Shown: in pieces, positions 1-8,246 of the stretch
Layout: every line of letters begins with the position of its first letter
Numbering within the stretch: position 1 is the first letter of the stretch
From: Acidobacteriota bacterium
GTDB lineage: Bacteria > Acidobacteriota > Terriglobia > Acidiferrales > UBA7541
DNA: 40,187 nucleotides
Direction of reading: 5' to 3'
NCBI GenBank assembly: GCA_003224145.1
Contig: QHYN01000247.1
Location: forward strand, 1-40,187
Translations under genes and position numbers: made by a program
The notes under the pieces: generated by a model
Seen by the model: the letters and a program-made list of their open reading frames with translations, nothing else
What the model was told of the DNA's origin: nothing
Databases searched by the model: none

Positions 1-1
1 A

Positions 2-868
2 TCCTCTTTCACAACGAAACAAATGGCTCCTGTCGTTGCCGCCAACGAAGGCAAGAAGCCGCTAAGACTGGGCCTTATCATCAGCATAGGAAAGGATCCC
101 GATGCCGCAATCGGAAAGGTACGCGATCTGGGCCTCCCGACGTGTCAGGCCTATGCAAGCGATTTCGAACCTAGGGACGCGGCGAATCTTCGGCAGGCGC
201 TGGACAAATACAAGATCGAGGCGACGTCTCTCGTGGTGGGCGGACCAGGGCGCGAGGTTTGGGACTTTTACGACGGGCCGCTCACGATCGGCCTGGTGCC
301 GCGAGAGACGCGTCCCGCGCGCATCGTGCATCTCAAAAAAGCATCCGACTTTGCCAAGCAGTGCGGCATTCCCGCGGTTCAGACCCACTGCGGATTCATC
401 CCGGAAAACCCGAACGACCCTCTTTACAAAGAAACAGTGGCCGCCATGCGCGAGGTCGCCGACTATTGCAAGCGCAACGGCCAAAATTTTCGTTACGAAA
501 CCGGGCAGGAGACACCCATTACGCTGGTGCGCGCCATTCGCGACGTCGGCCTCGACAATCAGGGCGTCAACTTTGACCTCGCCAATCTCATTCTCTACGG
601 CAAGGCTAATCCCGTCGACGCCATCGAAACCCTCGGGCCCTATGTTCAGGGAATTCACGCGAAGGATGGACTTTGGCCCACGAACCCACGGCAGCTTGGT
701 GAAGAAGTACCCATCGGCAAAGGCAAAGTGGATTTTCCGCGCATCATCGCGCGCTTAAAAGAGCTGAAGTATGGCGGCGCGGTGACCATTGAGCGCGAGA
801 TTTCAGGCACCCGGCAAGTGGAAGACGTCCGCTCTGCAAAAGCATATTTGGAATCATTGATCGGCTAG
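2..868 (+). CDS. Sugar phosphate isomerase/epimerase (xylose isomerase-like TIM barrel), 5'-partial
   Basis: This is a member of the xylose isomerase-like TIM-barrel family (AP endonuclease 2 fold), which isomerises or epimerises sugars or sugar acids. Barrel-strand motifs are visible: an early RLGLIIS strand, a central QTHCGFIP segment, YETGQETP, NFDLANLILYG, GIHAKDG and a C-terminal VTIEREISG. The acidic and His residues in these are the usual metal ligands of the fold. The frame is open to the left edge. The first ATG, at 23, has no ribosome-binding site, and the sequence just after it (APVVAANEGKK) resembles the end of an export signal, so the real start is probably outside the window. 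It lies about 150 nt before a Gfo/Idh/MocA gene and shares its family with the gene at 2365, so a common sugar pathway is likely. The substrate cannot be told. Confidence 0.85.
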   Translation, partial: SSFTTKQMAPVVAANEGKKPLRLGLIISIGKDPDAAIGKVRDLGLPTCQAYASDFEPRDAANLRQALDKYKIEATSLVVGGPGREVWDFYDGPLTIGLVPRETRPARIVHLKKASDFAKQCGIPAVQTHCGFIPENPNDPLYKETVAAMREVADYCKRNGQNFRYETGQETPITLVRAIRDVGLDNQGVNFDLANLILYGKANPVDAIETLGPYVQGIHAKDGLWPTNPRQLGEEVPIGKGKVDFPRIIARLKELKYGGAVTIEREISGTRQVEDVRSAKAYLESLIG

Positions 869-913
869 CGTCATTTTTTCTAGTTCGTCGGCGAAAGACC
901 GCGTGTAGTTGTA

Positions 914-956
914 GGGGCGCGCGTTAGCGCGTCCCCGCTATCCGCACCGATGCGGA
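914..956. repeat. Two adjacent intergenic hairpins
   Basis: Two inverted repeats sit side by side. The first, 914-936, has a GGGG/CCCC and CGCGC/GCGCG stem with one bulged T and a GTTA loop. The second, 941-956, pairs TCCGCA with TGCGGA around a CCGA loop. No T-run follows either, so they are not a classical intrinsic terminator. They look like a REP-type element or a processing site between two co-directional genes. Confidence 0.5.
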
Positions 957-1017
957 CGCTTCCAGGGTGCTACCCGTTGCAGCGAAAATCCTAGTAGCAT
1001 TCGGAGGAAACGTGGTG

Positions 1018-2346
1018 ATGCAAGCACTGGGAGGACACATGTCAGGCGATGCAAAACAGCAGTGCAACTCCGCAGAGAAGCTGGACCGCCGCAAATTCAT
1101 CGGTGCGGCCGCCGCAACTACTGGCCTGATGTTCATCAAGCCGGCACTGGTACGTGGCACGGCCGCGAACTCCGTAATTCGGGTCGGATTGCTCGGTTGC
1201 GGCGGGCGCGGCACCGAGGACGCGACGAATCTTGTCGATACCGGCGGCGCGCGCGTGGTCGCGCTCGCCGACTTGTTTCAGGACCAGCTCGACGCCGCCC
1301 GCGCAAATTTCGACAAGCTGCAGCAGGCCAAGGGCTACGGCACTTTGGGAGCCTCGCAACTCTTCGTCGGCCCAAACGCCTATCACGAGATTGCGGCTTC
1401 CAAGGAAGTGGATGCCATCGTCATCGCCACGCCTCCTTATTTTCATCCGCAACACCTCGAAGCCGTGGTCGCCGCCGGCAAGCATGTCTATCTCGAAAAG
1501 CCCGTCGCCGTGGACGTTCCCGGCGCGAAGAAAGTGATGGAAATCGGCAAGCGCGCCGAAGGCAAATTGAGCCTGGACGTGGGATTCCAGATCCGCGACT
1601 GTCCGCCCTTTGTAGAAATGGTGCGCCGCATTCACGCCGGAGCGCTCGGCAAGATTGTCTGCGCCGAAGCGTACTACCTGACGGGATACATCGACCGGCC
1701 GGCTTGGCCGAACGCGTCGCCCACGGAGCGCCGCGTCCGCAACTGGCTGTACGACCGCGTGCTTTCCGGCGATATCATCGTCGAGCAGAACATTCACGTG
1801 ATCGACATCTGCAATTGGATCCTCCAGGCGCATCCGGTGAAGGCTTCCGCAACGGGCGGCCGCCTCGGGCGGCCAAACGACGGCGACGCCTATGGCAACT
1901 ACCACGTCGTCTTTCAATATCCCGATGGCGTGGACGTCACCTTCAGCTCGACGCAGTTTGCCAAGGGCTGGTGGGATGTCAGCGAACGCTTCTTCGGCAC
2001 GAAAGGCACTTCGCAGTCTCCTTACAGGGGTCCACTCGGAATCTGGGGCGATGAGCCATGGCAATGGGAAACCCAGGCCGCGAAGGACACCGGCGAAAAA
2101 GGGTTCTCCGTCACAGGAAAATTCACCTCCAATCTAGAGTCGGCTGATCCCGAAAAAAAGAAAGCCTTCGTCGAGAGCATCACCAACGGAAGTTTTCACA
2201 ATCAGGCCGCCAAAGGCGCGGAGTCCGCGCTCTCGTGCATGATGGCGCGCTCCGCCGCGTACACGGGCCACGAAGTCACCTGGGACGAGCTGATGAAATC
2301 CACCGAAGTCTGGGATCCAAAGATTGACCTGAACAAATTGCGCTGA
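1018..2346 (+). CDS. Gfo/Idh/MocA family oxidoreductase with Tat signal
   Basis: This is an NAD(P)-dependent sugar or polyol oxidoreductase. From this start, a twin-arginine signal (DRRKFIGAAAA) is followed by a Rossmann fold opening with VGLLGCGGRG. The family signature EKPVAVD, in which the Lys contacts cofactor and substrate, follows. The alpha/beta C-terminal domain contains the INxHxxD-like segment QNIHVIDICNW. ATG 1018 is preceded by GGAGG at 1003-1007. ATG 1039, with GGAGG closer, is an equally possible start and would give a more typical Tat n-region. The frame also extends to a GTG at 967, which I consider too far upstream. Only 18 nt separate it from the next gene, so the two are probably co-transcribed. 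The Tat signal indicates that the folded, cofactor-loaded enzyme is exported. The substrate is unknown. Confidence 0.9.
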   Translation: MQALGGHMSGDAKQQCNSAEKLDRRKFIGAAAATTGLMFIKPALVRGTAANSVIRVGLLGCGGRGTEDATNLVDTGGARVVALADLFQDQLDAARANFDKLQQAKGYGTLGASQLFVGPNAYHEIAASKEVDAIVIATPPYFHPQHLEAVVAAGKHVYLEKPVAVDVPGAKKVMEIGKRAEGKLSLDVGFQIRDCPPFVEMVRRIHAGALGKIVCAEAYYLTGYIDRPAWPNASPTERRVRNWLYDRVLSGDIIVEQNIHVIDICNWILQAHPVKASATGGRLGRPNDGDAYGNYHVVFQYPDGVDVTFSSTQFAKGWWDVSERFFGTKGTSQSPYRGPLGIWGDEPWQWETQAAKDTGEKGFSVTGKFTSNLESADPEKKKAFVESITNGSFHNQAAKGAESALSCMMARSAAYTGHEVTWDELMKSTEVWDPKIDLNKLR

Positions 2347-2364
2347 GTCTTTTGAGGTGCACCG

Positions 2365-3309
2365 ATGCGCCATCCATCACGCCGTGAATTTCTGAGATCT
2401 TCGGTCACAGCAGCTTGTGGGGCGGCGGGCCTGAGCGCCGGCCTTCCGGGGTCTCTGGTGGCCGCGACCGCCGATACGCCAAGTGGAGCGGCTAAAGTTC
2501 CAGCGGAATCCACCGCCCTTCCCATCAAAAAGGGTGTGCTCCTCGGCATGCTGCCCGACAAACTCAGCTACGCGGAGCGATTCAAACTGGCGCGCGAGGT
2601 TGGTTTTAATGTCGTGCAGGCGCCGACGGAAGCCGACGAGCACAAGGCCGAAGAGATCAAGAAAGCCGCCGACGGCGCGGGCATCCGCATCGACTCGGTG
2701 ATGAACATGGACCACTGGAAATATCCACTATCGTCGAGCGATTCGGAAGTCGTTGAAAAAGGCCTGGCGGGCATGCGCACGTCGCTACATAACGCCAAGC
2801 CGTGGGGCGCCGACGCCGTGCTGCTCGTTCCCGCTGTCGTGAACGCGCAGACGTCGTACCGCGATGCGTGGACGCGCTCTCAAAAAGAAATTCGCAAGCT
2901 CATTCCCCTGGCCGAAGAACTGAAGATCGTGATTGCCATCGAGGAGGTGTGGAATAAATTTCTGCTGAGTCCCCTCGAAATGGCCAAGTACATCGACGAG
3001 TTCCAGAGCCCATGGATCCAGGCATGGTTCGACGTTGGCAACGTGGTCCTTTACGGCTACCCACAAGACTGGATTCGCACCCTCGGCAAACGAATCGTCA
3101 AGGTCCACTTGAAAGACTTCAAGCGCAAGGAAAACGGATACGCTTGGGTGAATCTAGGTGATGGCGACGCGGACTGGGCCGAAGTGCGCAAGGCCTTCGC
3201 CGAAATTGGTTACGCCGGCAGCGCCATCGTCGAGCTCGAAGCCGGTGACGAGGCCTACCTCCGCGACGTCAGCCGCCGCGTCGACCGGCTTGTTCTCGGC
3301 CGCTCCTAA
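2365..3309 (+). CDS. Sugar phosphate isomerase/epimerase with Tat signal
   Basis: This is a second xylose isomerase-like TIM-barrel protein. The N-terminus is a twin-arginine signal (SRREFLRSS, then an Ala/Gly-rich hydrophobic stretch to about residue 35), so export in the folded state is expected. Barrel motifs include GMLPDKLSYAERF, DSVMNMDHW, AIEEVWNKFL, WFDVGNVVLYG, KVHLKDFKRK and AIVELEAGDE. The acidic and His residues match the metal ligands seen in sugar 3-epimerases and hydroxypyruvate isomerase-like proteins. It is the third gene of the + strand sugar cluster, 18 nt after the oxidoreductase, and is paralogous to the gene at the left edge. Pairing of such an isomerase with a Gfo/Idh/MocA enzyme fits stepwise oxidation and isomerisation of a sugar. 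Substrate assignment would be guesswork. Confidence 0.88.
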   Translation: MRHPSRREFLRSSVTAACGAAGLSAGLPGSLVAATADTPSGAAKVPAESTALPIKKGVLLGMLPDKLSYAERFKLAREVGFNVVQAPTEADEHKAEEIKKAADGAGIRIDSVMNMDHWKYPLSSSDSEVVEKGLAGMRTSLHNAKPWGADAVLLVPAVVNAQTSYRDAWTRSQKEIRKLIPLAEELKIVIAIEEVWNKFLLSPLEMAKYIDEFQSPWIQAWFDVGNVVLYGYPQDWIRTLGKRIVKVHLKDFKRKENGYAWVNLGDGDADWAEVRKAFAEIGYAGSAIVELEAGDEAYLRDVSRRVDRLVLGRS

Positions 3310-3336
3310 GCGTCGGCGCAGCAGTATCGGATAAGA

Positions 3337-3987
3337 TCAGCCAGCCGGGCTCGGAGTTGGTTGGGCCTTTTCCATGGACGGAGTAGCGGCCAGGTCGTTG
3401 CCGCAGTAGGGACAGAATTTGTCGAGTTCGGCGACTTCGCGTTTGCACTGCGGGCAGGAAGGCTGTAAGTTGCATTTGCAGTTGGGACAAAAATTGAAAC
3501 GTGCGCTGACCGATGTGCCGCACTGCGGGCAGGAATAGGGCAGGGGCTCGCGCATCAGGAAATAGATGACCAAGCCGATGAGGCCCCAGGTGGGCAAGAA
3601 GACCAGGATCAGGATGGTCCAGAGCGCCGAGTTCATTCCGCGGCGGCTGGCATCGCGATTGACGTACGCGACCATGAAAATGAACGTGGCCATCACCAGG
3701 GAGACCCCGGTGACTATTCCGCCCAGCACAAAGGAAGCCCACACCGGGTGATCCCGCAGTTCCGGCGGGAACATGTCGTTGCCGTAGGGGTTGTAGCGCT
3801 GCGCCAGGTTGAAGGGAATGGCGATGCCCAGGGCGATTGCATAGAGCACGCCCACAACGATCATCAGCCAGCGCGGAATAATCAGGAACTCGTCCCAAAA
3901 GCGCAGATTCTCTTTTTTCCTGCGAAGACGGATGAGCCGCATCCGTTCGTTGAAGGAACTGGTCACTTTTTGTGAGTAGTCCGACAT
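3337..3987 (-). CDS. Membrane protein with C-terminal double zinc ribbon
   Basis: A 216-residue protein with three hydrophobic segments (about 40-60, 84-108 and 120-146) followed by two zinc-ribbon modules. The metal-binding pairs are C153/C156 with C167/C170 and C178/C181 with C192/C195, all of CPxC or CxxC form. The N-terminus is basic and probably cytoplasmic. The tail after residue 200 is Pro/Ser/Ala-rich. Such a membrane anchor plus double zinc ribbon is common among bacterial proteins of unknown role, and no catalytic motif is visible. It lies 82 nt downstream of the anti-sigma gene on the same strand, so it may be a third gene of the sigma-factor operon. I do not know its function. Confidence 0.8.
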   Translation of the reverse strand: MSDYSQKVTSSFNERMRLIRLRRKKENLRFWDEFLIIPRWLMIVVGVLYAIALGIAIPFNLAQRYNPYGNDMFPPELRDHPVWASFVLGGIVTGVSLVMATFIFMVAYVNRDASRRGMNSALWTILILVFLPTWGLIGLVIYFLMREPLPYSCPQCGTSVSARFNFCPNCKCNLQPSCPQCKREVAELDKFCPYCGNDLAATPSMEKAQPTPSPAG

Positions 3988-4069
3988 CTTTTCTCTTTCT
4001 CCACTCGCCCTTAATCCGGGCGCATTTCCTCAAAATCTGCGGCCAAAAAAGCCCGCCCTTCCAATGCCC

Positions 4070-4558
4070 TCAACTCCTTCGCTTTATCCAATCAGGTTCA
4101 TCGGATTGCCGCGCGTTTTCCAGGACCAGGACAATCACCGCGAACACCGCGGGAATCGTCCACCAAAGGCCAAAACCGATTTCCCACACTAGCCTGGGGA
4201 CACCCGTGAGCTGGCCGAACCATTCGAAGAGCCGCCACACGTAGGGCGCGCTGGCAATCCCAAAAATCCACGACGCGGCGCAAGCCAGCCAGAGCATGCG
4301 GCGGTGCGGTTCGCGCTGGCGCAATTCCATGGCGCGAAGCCGCACGCGGAATTGCGTTCGGCTGGCTAGGTCGCTGGGGACGGAAATTGCCGCCGTCCGC
4401 AGCCCTCGCAACGCTTGATCGGTCTGTCGCGCGAATTCCCCGCAGCTCTCGCATTCCTGGAGATGCGCGGCAAGCAGTTCGCGTTCGGCCTGTGAAAGGT
4501 CTTCCACGCGCTCCTTGGAGATGAGTTGCTGGGCGCGCGTGTGCAGGTTCTCGCTCAT
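4070..4558 (-). CDS. Anti-sigma factor with HC2 zinc finger and membrane anchor
   Basis: The N-terminal region carries the zf-HC2 signature H32-x3-C36-x2-C39, typical of zinc-binding anti-sigma domains that hold ECF sigma factors inactive. Two hydrophobic stretches follow (about 88-110 and 125-148), consistent with a membrane-bound anti-sigma factor. Its ATG overlaps the TGA of the upstream sigma gene (ATGA, 4555-4558), the usual coupled arrangement of a sigma/anti-sigma pair. The inference is that it sequesters the sigma factor encoded immediately upstream and releases it on an envelope signal. The signal cannot be told from the sequence. Confidence 0.88.
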   Translation of the reverse strand: MSENLHTRAQQLISKERVEDLSQAERELLAAHLQECESCGEFARQTDQALRGLRTAAISVPSDLASRTQFRVRLRAMELRQREPHRRMLWLACAASWIFGIASAPYVWRLFEWFGQLTGVPRLVWEIGFGLWWTIPAVFAVIVLVLENARQSDEPDWIKRRS

Positions 4559-5229
4559 GCCGTGCCTCCTTGTAACGCTCCCCGCAGTGCATCGAGTCCG
4601 CGATACAAGCGCGACTTCACAGTGGAGACGGGAATGCTCAGCACGCCGGCCATTTCTTCGATCTGCAATTCCTCCTGGAATCGCAGGACCAGCACTTCGC
4701 GATAAATCGCGGGAATTTTTTCGAGCGATGTGTGAAGGTCTGCTTCTTTTTCCCGGCTCAACACCTGGTGCAACGGCGAGGGTTCTTTTTCATTCGCAAG
4801 CTGGAGCGGGTTCTCTTGCTGCGGGTCGGTCAACGCATCCAGGCTTTGCGTCTTCTTGGCGCGCTGCCAGTCAATCACCAGGTGGCGCGCGATGGCGAAA
4901 AGCCAGGCCTCGAATTTCGATTTGCCGTCGTATTGATGGCCGCGCTCGAGCACGCGGATCCACGTCTCCTGGAAAAAATCTTCGGCGCGCGCTTTGTCGC
5001 CAGTGACATACACGAGGTAGCGGAACAGCCGGTATTGATACTGTTGAATCAAGCGGTCGAGCAGGTCCGGATCACGCTTTTGCAAGCCGCGCGCGATGGT
5101 CTTCGCTTCATCGCGCATCAGCGTGGAAAACGTCACTGCCTGCCCAGAGAAATTCAGGCCCCCAGAGAGATTCAGGCCAAAGGCCAAACCAGCTTGCGGA
5201 GCAGTCAGGCATGAGGTCGTGGCGCTCAT
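4555..5229 (-). CDS. RNA polymerase ECF-type sigma factor
   Basis: A sigma-70 family protein of the ECF group. Region 2 is seen as RLFRYLVYVTGDKARAEDFF through FEAWLFAIARHLVIDWQR, the part that binds core polymerase and melts the -10. Region 4 is seen as IPAIYREVLVLRFQEELQ with a helix-turn-helix ending VSTVKSRLYRGLDALR. The start is uncertain. ATG 5229 (used here), ATG 5268 and ATG 5118 are all in frame and none has a good ribosome-binding site. ATG 5118 sits closest to the conserved domain. Between 5229 and 5118 the gene contains an in-frame tandem 18-bp duplication. It overlaps the anti-sigma gene by 4 nt. Self-activation of its own promoter is usual for this family but is not shown here. 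Confidence 0.9.
   Translation of the reverse strand: MSATTSCLTAPQAGLAFGLNLSGGLNFSGQAVTFSTLMRDEAKTIARGLQKRDPDLLDRLIQQYQYRLFRYLVYVTGDKARAEDFFQETWIRVLERGHQYDGKSKFEAWLFAIARHLVIDWQRAKKTQSLDALTDPQQENPLQLANEKEPSPLHQVLSREKEADLHTSLEKIPAIYREVLVLRFQEELQIEEMAGVLSIPVSTVKSRLYRGLDALRGALQGGTA
5143..5178. repeat. Tandem 18-bp direct repeat at the 5' end of the sigma factor gene
   Basis: Two head-to-tail copies, 5143-5160 and 5161-5178, differ at one base of 18. On the minus strand each copy encodes six residues (GLNLSG then GLNFSG), so the duplication keeps the frame. It lies upstream of the conserved sigma region 2, in sequence that may be either an N-terminal extension or untranslated leader. Confidence 0.85.
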
Positions 5230-5355
5230 TCTAACTGGTATACGCGCCGGGGATGCGAAAAGACGCAATCGCAGTAGTTATCTTTAACCGTCGTCCTGTC
5301 AATGACTTGCCGGAGGGTCGAACAAGCCAGGCAATGGTGTAGACTTTCTCCCGCT

Positions 5356-5985
5356 ATGTTTTGCTCGCAGTGCCATGCCGAATACCGCCCGGGATTTACT
5401 GTTTGTTTGGATTGCGACATTGCGCTGGTGCATACTCTGCCCGAGGTTGTGCAAAAGGTTTCCAAAGCCTCTCCTAGTGGTTCCGTGGAGATGCTTTGGG
5501 AAGGCGAAGACCTCGCTCTTTTCAAACGTCTTCTCGACGAGCTCGAAGCTGCTGGCATCCGCTACTTTGACCAGCCCCTGGGTATTTACCCTGGTGTACG
5601 GCGGTGGGACCAATTCCCAGTTCAGCCGATGTCACGATTCGGATACCAAGTGGCCGTGCTCTCGTCCGACCTAGTGCCGGCGAAACTAATCCTAGAAAGA
5701 CTCCTGGAGGATCAGCCACACGACATGGAATTACCGGCGCAGGATGAAAAGGAAAACGGGACACCAGAAAGAACTGCGCGCAAGGAGGGCGCTTTGATCT
5801 GCGAAATTTGGTCTGGAAGCGACGAGAGTCTGGCCGAATTCCTGGAAGCTGCTTTGAAGGAGGATGGAATTCCAGTACGCCTTGAGAGGCAGGGAGCAAC
5901 GGCGGGGATTTATACAACATCGGAGGATGGAGGCCACGCACGTGAAATCGTGAAAGAGGTTGTGGACGGTGTGCCGCCGGAGTGA
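5356..5985 (+). CDS. Zinc-ribbon protein with two DUF2007-like repeats
   Basis: The ATG at 5356 gives 209 residues starting directly with a zinc ribbon, CSQC...CLDC (about residues 3-20), a better start than the upstream in-frame ATG at 5302. Two similar segments follow: MLWEGEDLALFKRLLDELEA near residue 48 and ICEIWSGSDESLAEFLEAAL near residue 150. Each has the beta-strand-then-helix pattern of the small ferredoxin-like 'putative signal transducing' domain (DUF2007). A Glu/Lys/Pro-rich linker joins them. The family has no established biochemical function. It is divergent from the sigma gene and is followed at once by another gene whose possible GTG overlaps its stop. Domain naming is by eye and moderately sure. 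Confidence 0.72.
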   Translation: MFCSQCHAEYRPGFTVCLDCDIALVHTLPEVVQKVSKASPSGSVEMLWEGEDLALFKRLLDELEAAGIRYFDQPLGIYPGVRRWDQFPVQPMSRFGYQVAVLSSDLVPAKLILERLLEDQPHDMELPAQDEKENGTPERTARKEGALICEIWSGSDESLAEFLEAALKEDGIPVRLERQGATAGIYTTSEDGGHAREIVKEVVDGVPPE

Positions 5986-6701
5986 ACCGGATGTTTTGCG
6001 CTGACAATTGCTGCGCTGTCGCGCAGCAGTACTTGCCAAATGTAAGGCAGAATCGGAGCGAGGTGAAGCAAGCGGCTCTTGGCTTTCGCGTACATTCGGG
6101 GTGGGCCGCGATGGTGGCGGTTTGCGTGGAGAAGGGCGCTCCGCGCGTGCTTGCGCGCGAGCGCGTGCAGCTCGTCGAAACTTTCACGTACGAGTTTCGG
6201 CAGCCATATCACACCGCAGAAAAAATGTTGCTGGGACAAGCTCGCGAATTCATCGAACGAGTCCGGGACGAGGCGAGGCGGCTGACTCATCGCGCAGTTC
6301 ACGGACTGCAAAGTGACCTGCAAAAGCAGGGCATTGCGCTCAAGAGGTGCGGACTTGTTCTCGCGTCAGGAAGACCGCTGCCGGAGCTGGAGAGAATTCT
6401 CGCCTCGCACGCGCTGATTCACACGGCCGATGGCGAGCTGTTCCGCGAAGCAATCCTTCACGGCTGCAATCGCTGCGACCTGAAAACGGAAGGCATCAAA
6501 GAGCGGGAACTCCTGGAACGCGCCGGACAAGCATTCCGTGTGAAATCTGCTGAGCTAATGCGCCGGATCACTGAACTTGGACGGCCGTTCGGCTCGCCTT
6601 GGTCGCAGGACGAAAAGTTCGCCACGCTGGCCGCTTGGCTTGCTTTGACGGCTCCATCGACGGGAGAACGCAAAGCACGAAGCGATTCTGCTGCCGCTTG
6701 A
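5982..6701 (+). CDS. Uncharacterised protein of unknown family
   Basis: I do not recognise an established domain. The GTG at 5982 overlaps the TGA of the preceding gene (GTGA) and would couple translation, giving 239 residues. A GTG at 6063 would start just before the likely conserved core, LGFRVHSGWAAMVAVCVEKG. This core reads as a first beta-strand of an alpha/beta domain. Further features are a charged helix (AREFIERVRDEARRL), a strand GLVLASGRPLPELERIL, and HTADGELFREAILHGCNRCD with two Cys. Overall it looks like a soluble, single-domain cytoplasmic protein without signal peptide or membrane segment. The coupling to the zinc-ribbon gene suggests shared regulation. Acidobacterial relatives with a similar opening motif are, from memory, unnamed. 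Confidence 0.7.
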   Translation: MNRMFCADNCCAVAQQYLPNVRQNRSEVKQAALGFRVHSGWAAMVAVCVEKGAPRVLARERVQLVETFTYEFRQPYHTAEKMLLGQAREFIERVRDEARRLTHRAVHGLQSDLQKQGIALKRCGLVLASGRPLPELERILASHALIHTADGELFREAILHGCNRCDLKTEGIKERELLERAGQAFRVKSAELMRRITELGRPFGSPWSQDEKFATLAAWLALTAPSTGERKARSDSAAA

Positions 6702-6770
6702 CCTGATTTCACGTGACGGGCATCCTTGACCTCCTGAACTTCATTTAGCTCCTTAACTTCGAGGCGATTC

Positions 6771-7634
6771 GTGAGCAACGTTGATGCGATCAAGACGGTG
6801 GCGGTGCTGGGCGCGGGGACGATGGGGAACGGGATCGCGCACGTTTTTGCCCGGTCGGGTTACCAAGTAATTTTGCGCGACGTGGAGCAGGGGTTCCTGG
6901 AGCGGGCGCTCGACACCATCGGGAAAAATCTGGACCGCGAAATCAAGAAAGGAAAACTAGTGGAGGCGGAGAAGAGAAACGTTTTGGGCCGATTGCGGCC
7001 GGTGACGGAGATGGGCGCGATTGCAGTGGCCGATTTTGTGGTGGAGGCGGTGCCTGAAAAAATCGAAATCAAGCGTGCGGTACTAACCGAAGCGGATGGG
7101 ATTCTGCGGCCGGAAGTCATTATCGCGAGCAACACTTCATCGATTTCGATGACGATGCTGGCGGCGTTGACGAAGCGGCCAGACCGGTTCGTGGGGATGC
7201 ACTTCATGAATCCGGTGCCGGTGATGGTGCTGGTGGAAGTGATTCGCGCGCTGCAAACGAGCGATGCGACGTTCGAGACGACGATGAAGCTGGCAGAAAA
7301 GCTGGAGAAAAAACCGGTGGCGGTAAATGACGCGCCGGGATTCGTTTCGAATCGCGTGCTGATGCCGCTGATCAACGAAGCAGCATATTGCGTGATGGAA
7401 GGCGTGGCCACGGCCGAAGCGGTGGACGCGGTTATGAAGACGGGTATGAATCATCCGATGGGTCCGCTGGAATTGGCCGATTTCATTGGGCTGGATGTCT
7501 GTGTGGACGTGATGCACGTGCTGCACGAAGGACTGGGCGATCCGAAGTATCGTGCCTGCCCGCTATTGAAGAAATACGTGGCCGCGGGCTGGCTCGGCCG
7601 CAAATCCGGCCGCGGGTTTTACATTTATACTTAG
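6771..7634 (+). CDS. hbd: 3-hydroxybutyryl-CoA dehydrogenase
   Basis: This NAD(P)-dependent enzyme oxidises (S)-3-hydroxybutyryl-CoA to acetoacetyl-CoA, or runs in reverse, in butanoate or short-chain fatty acid metabolism. The Rossmann motif [17 protein letters not shown] is at residues 10-26. The catalytic segment is [10 protein letters not shown], with the active-site His in [13 protein letters not shown] and the C-terminal domain signature [16 protein letters not shown] follow. Its 287 residues match the monofunctional HBD length of about 280-290. The GTG start has GAGG at 6761-6764, six nt upstream. No acyl-CoA dehydrogenase, crotonase or thiolase is next to it, so whether it serves degradation or synthesis is open. 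Confidence 0.93.
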   Translation: MSNVDAIKTVAVLGAGTMGNGIAHVFARSGYQVILRDVEQGFLERALDTIGKNLDREIKKGKLVEAEKRNVLGRLRPVTEMGAIAVADFVVEAVPEKIEIKRAVLTEADGILRPEVIIASNTSSISMTMLAALTKRPDRFVGMHFMNPVPVMVLVEVIRALQTSDATFETTMKLAEKLEKKPVAVNDAPGFVSNRVLMPLINEAAYCVMEGVATAEAVDAVMKTGMNHPMGPLELADFIGLDVCVDVMHVLHEGLGDPKYRACPLLKKYVAAGWLGRKSGRGFYIYT

Positions 7635-7647
7635 GCAAAGATAGTGT

Positions 7648-8082
7648 ATGGCTAAGTCAAATAGACAGGCGTCACTCAACTTCTATGACGGAGCCAACGG
7701 CCCAACCTTGATGTTTCTGATCCATGAGGATGCGGATCTCTCGGCGCTGAAGGCTATCCTTCTTGGTTTAGCGCAGGGCGAAGCAAGCAAAGTAAGCTTA
7801 CGCTCTGCTGGAATCGTGGAATTTGCCAGCGCCATAGATGATCTCGTCTTCGTGCGAATTCTTGACGAACACGAACCGTCTCGAACGGTGCGAAAAGTAC
7901 AAGATACCTTACTGGGTCCGCTGTTCGAGTTTCGCAGGTATAAGGAGGGCTGGCTCGAATGCGCAGAATTGATCGAGGGTATCACGGGGCCCGGCCATCA
8001 ATATCTAAGCCGTGGGTCTAACGATGAAGCGCTGGTGATGGCCTGCAGAAAGTTGAGGTTCGGCCCGGGGCACCCGGGGTAG
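7648..8082 (+). CDS. Hypothetical protein, 144 aa
   Basis: A small soluble protein starting at ATG 7648, 13 nt after the HBD gene. No known domain is recognised. It shows an alternating strand/helix pattern: LMFLIHEDADLSALKAILLG, then IVEFASAIDDLVFVRIL, then a hydrophobic/aromatic region near LFEFRRYKEGWLECAELIEG. A Gly-rich end (ITGPGHQYLSR) follows. There is no signal peptide or membrane span. By eye, codon use is less GC-biased than the neighbouring HBD gene, which may indicate a more recent arrival. The short spacing argues for co-transcription with HBD, but no functional link is evident. Confidence 0.6.
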   Translation: MAKSNRQASLNFYDGANGPTLMFLIHEDADLSALKAILLGLAQGEASKVSLRSAGIVEFASAIDDLVFVRILDEHEPSRTVRKVQDTLLGPLFEFRRYKEGWLECAELIEGITGPGHQYLSRGSNDEALVMACRKLRFGPGHPG

Positions 8083-8246
8083 GGCGAACATAAGGCGAAA
8101 AATAGAGTTTGCTTTTTGTTCGCCATAGTGGTAGTTTGGGCCTTGTCGTTTTCAACAGGTGCAACGTGAGCGGTTTTGCCAGCAGTGTTCTAAGCTGTCA
8201 GGAGCGTGAGAGACTCGAAGAGGAGACCCGGTCATCCAACAAAGAG

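Noticed and set aside
1042-2064. 340-codon minus-strand frame opposite the Gfo/Idh/MocA gene
   Set aside because: It is antisense to a gene with intact Rossmann and EKP motifs and has no domain of its own.
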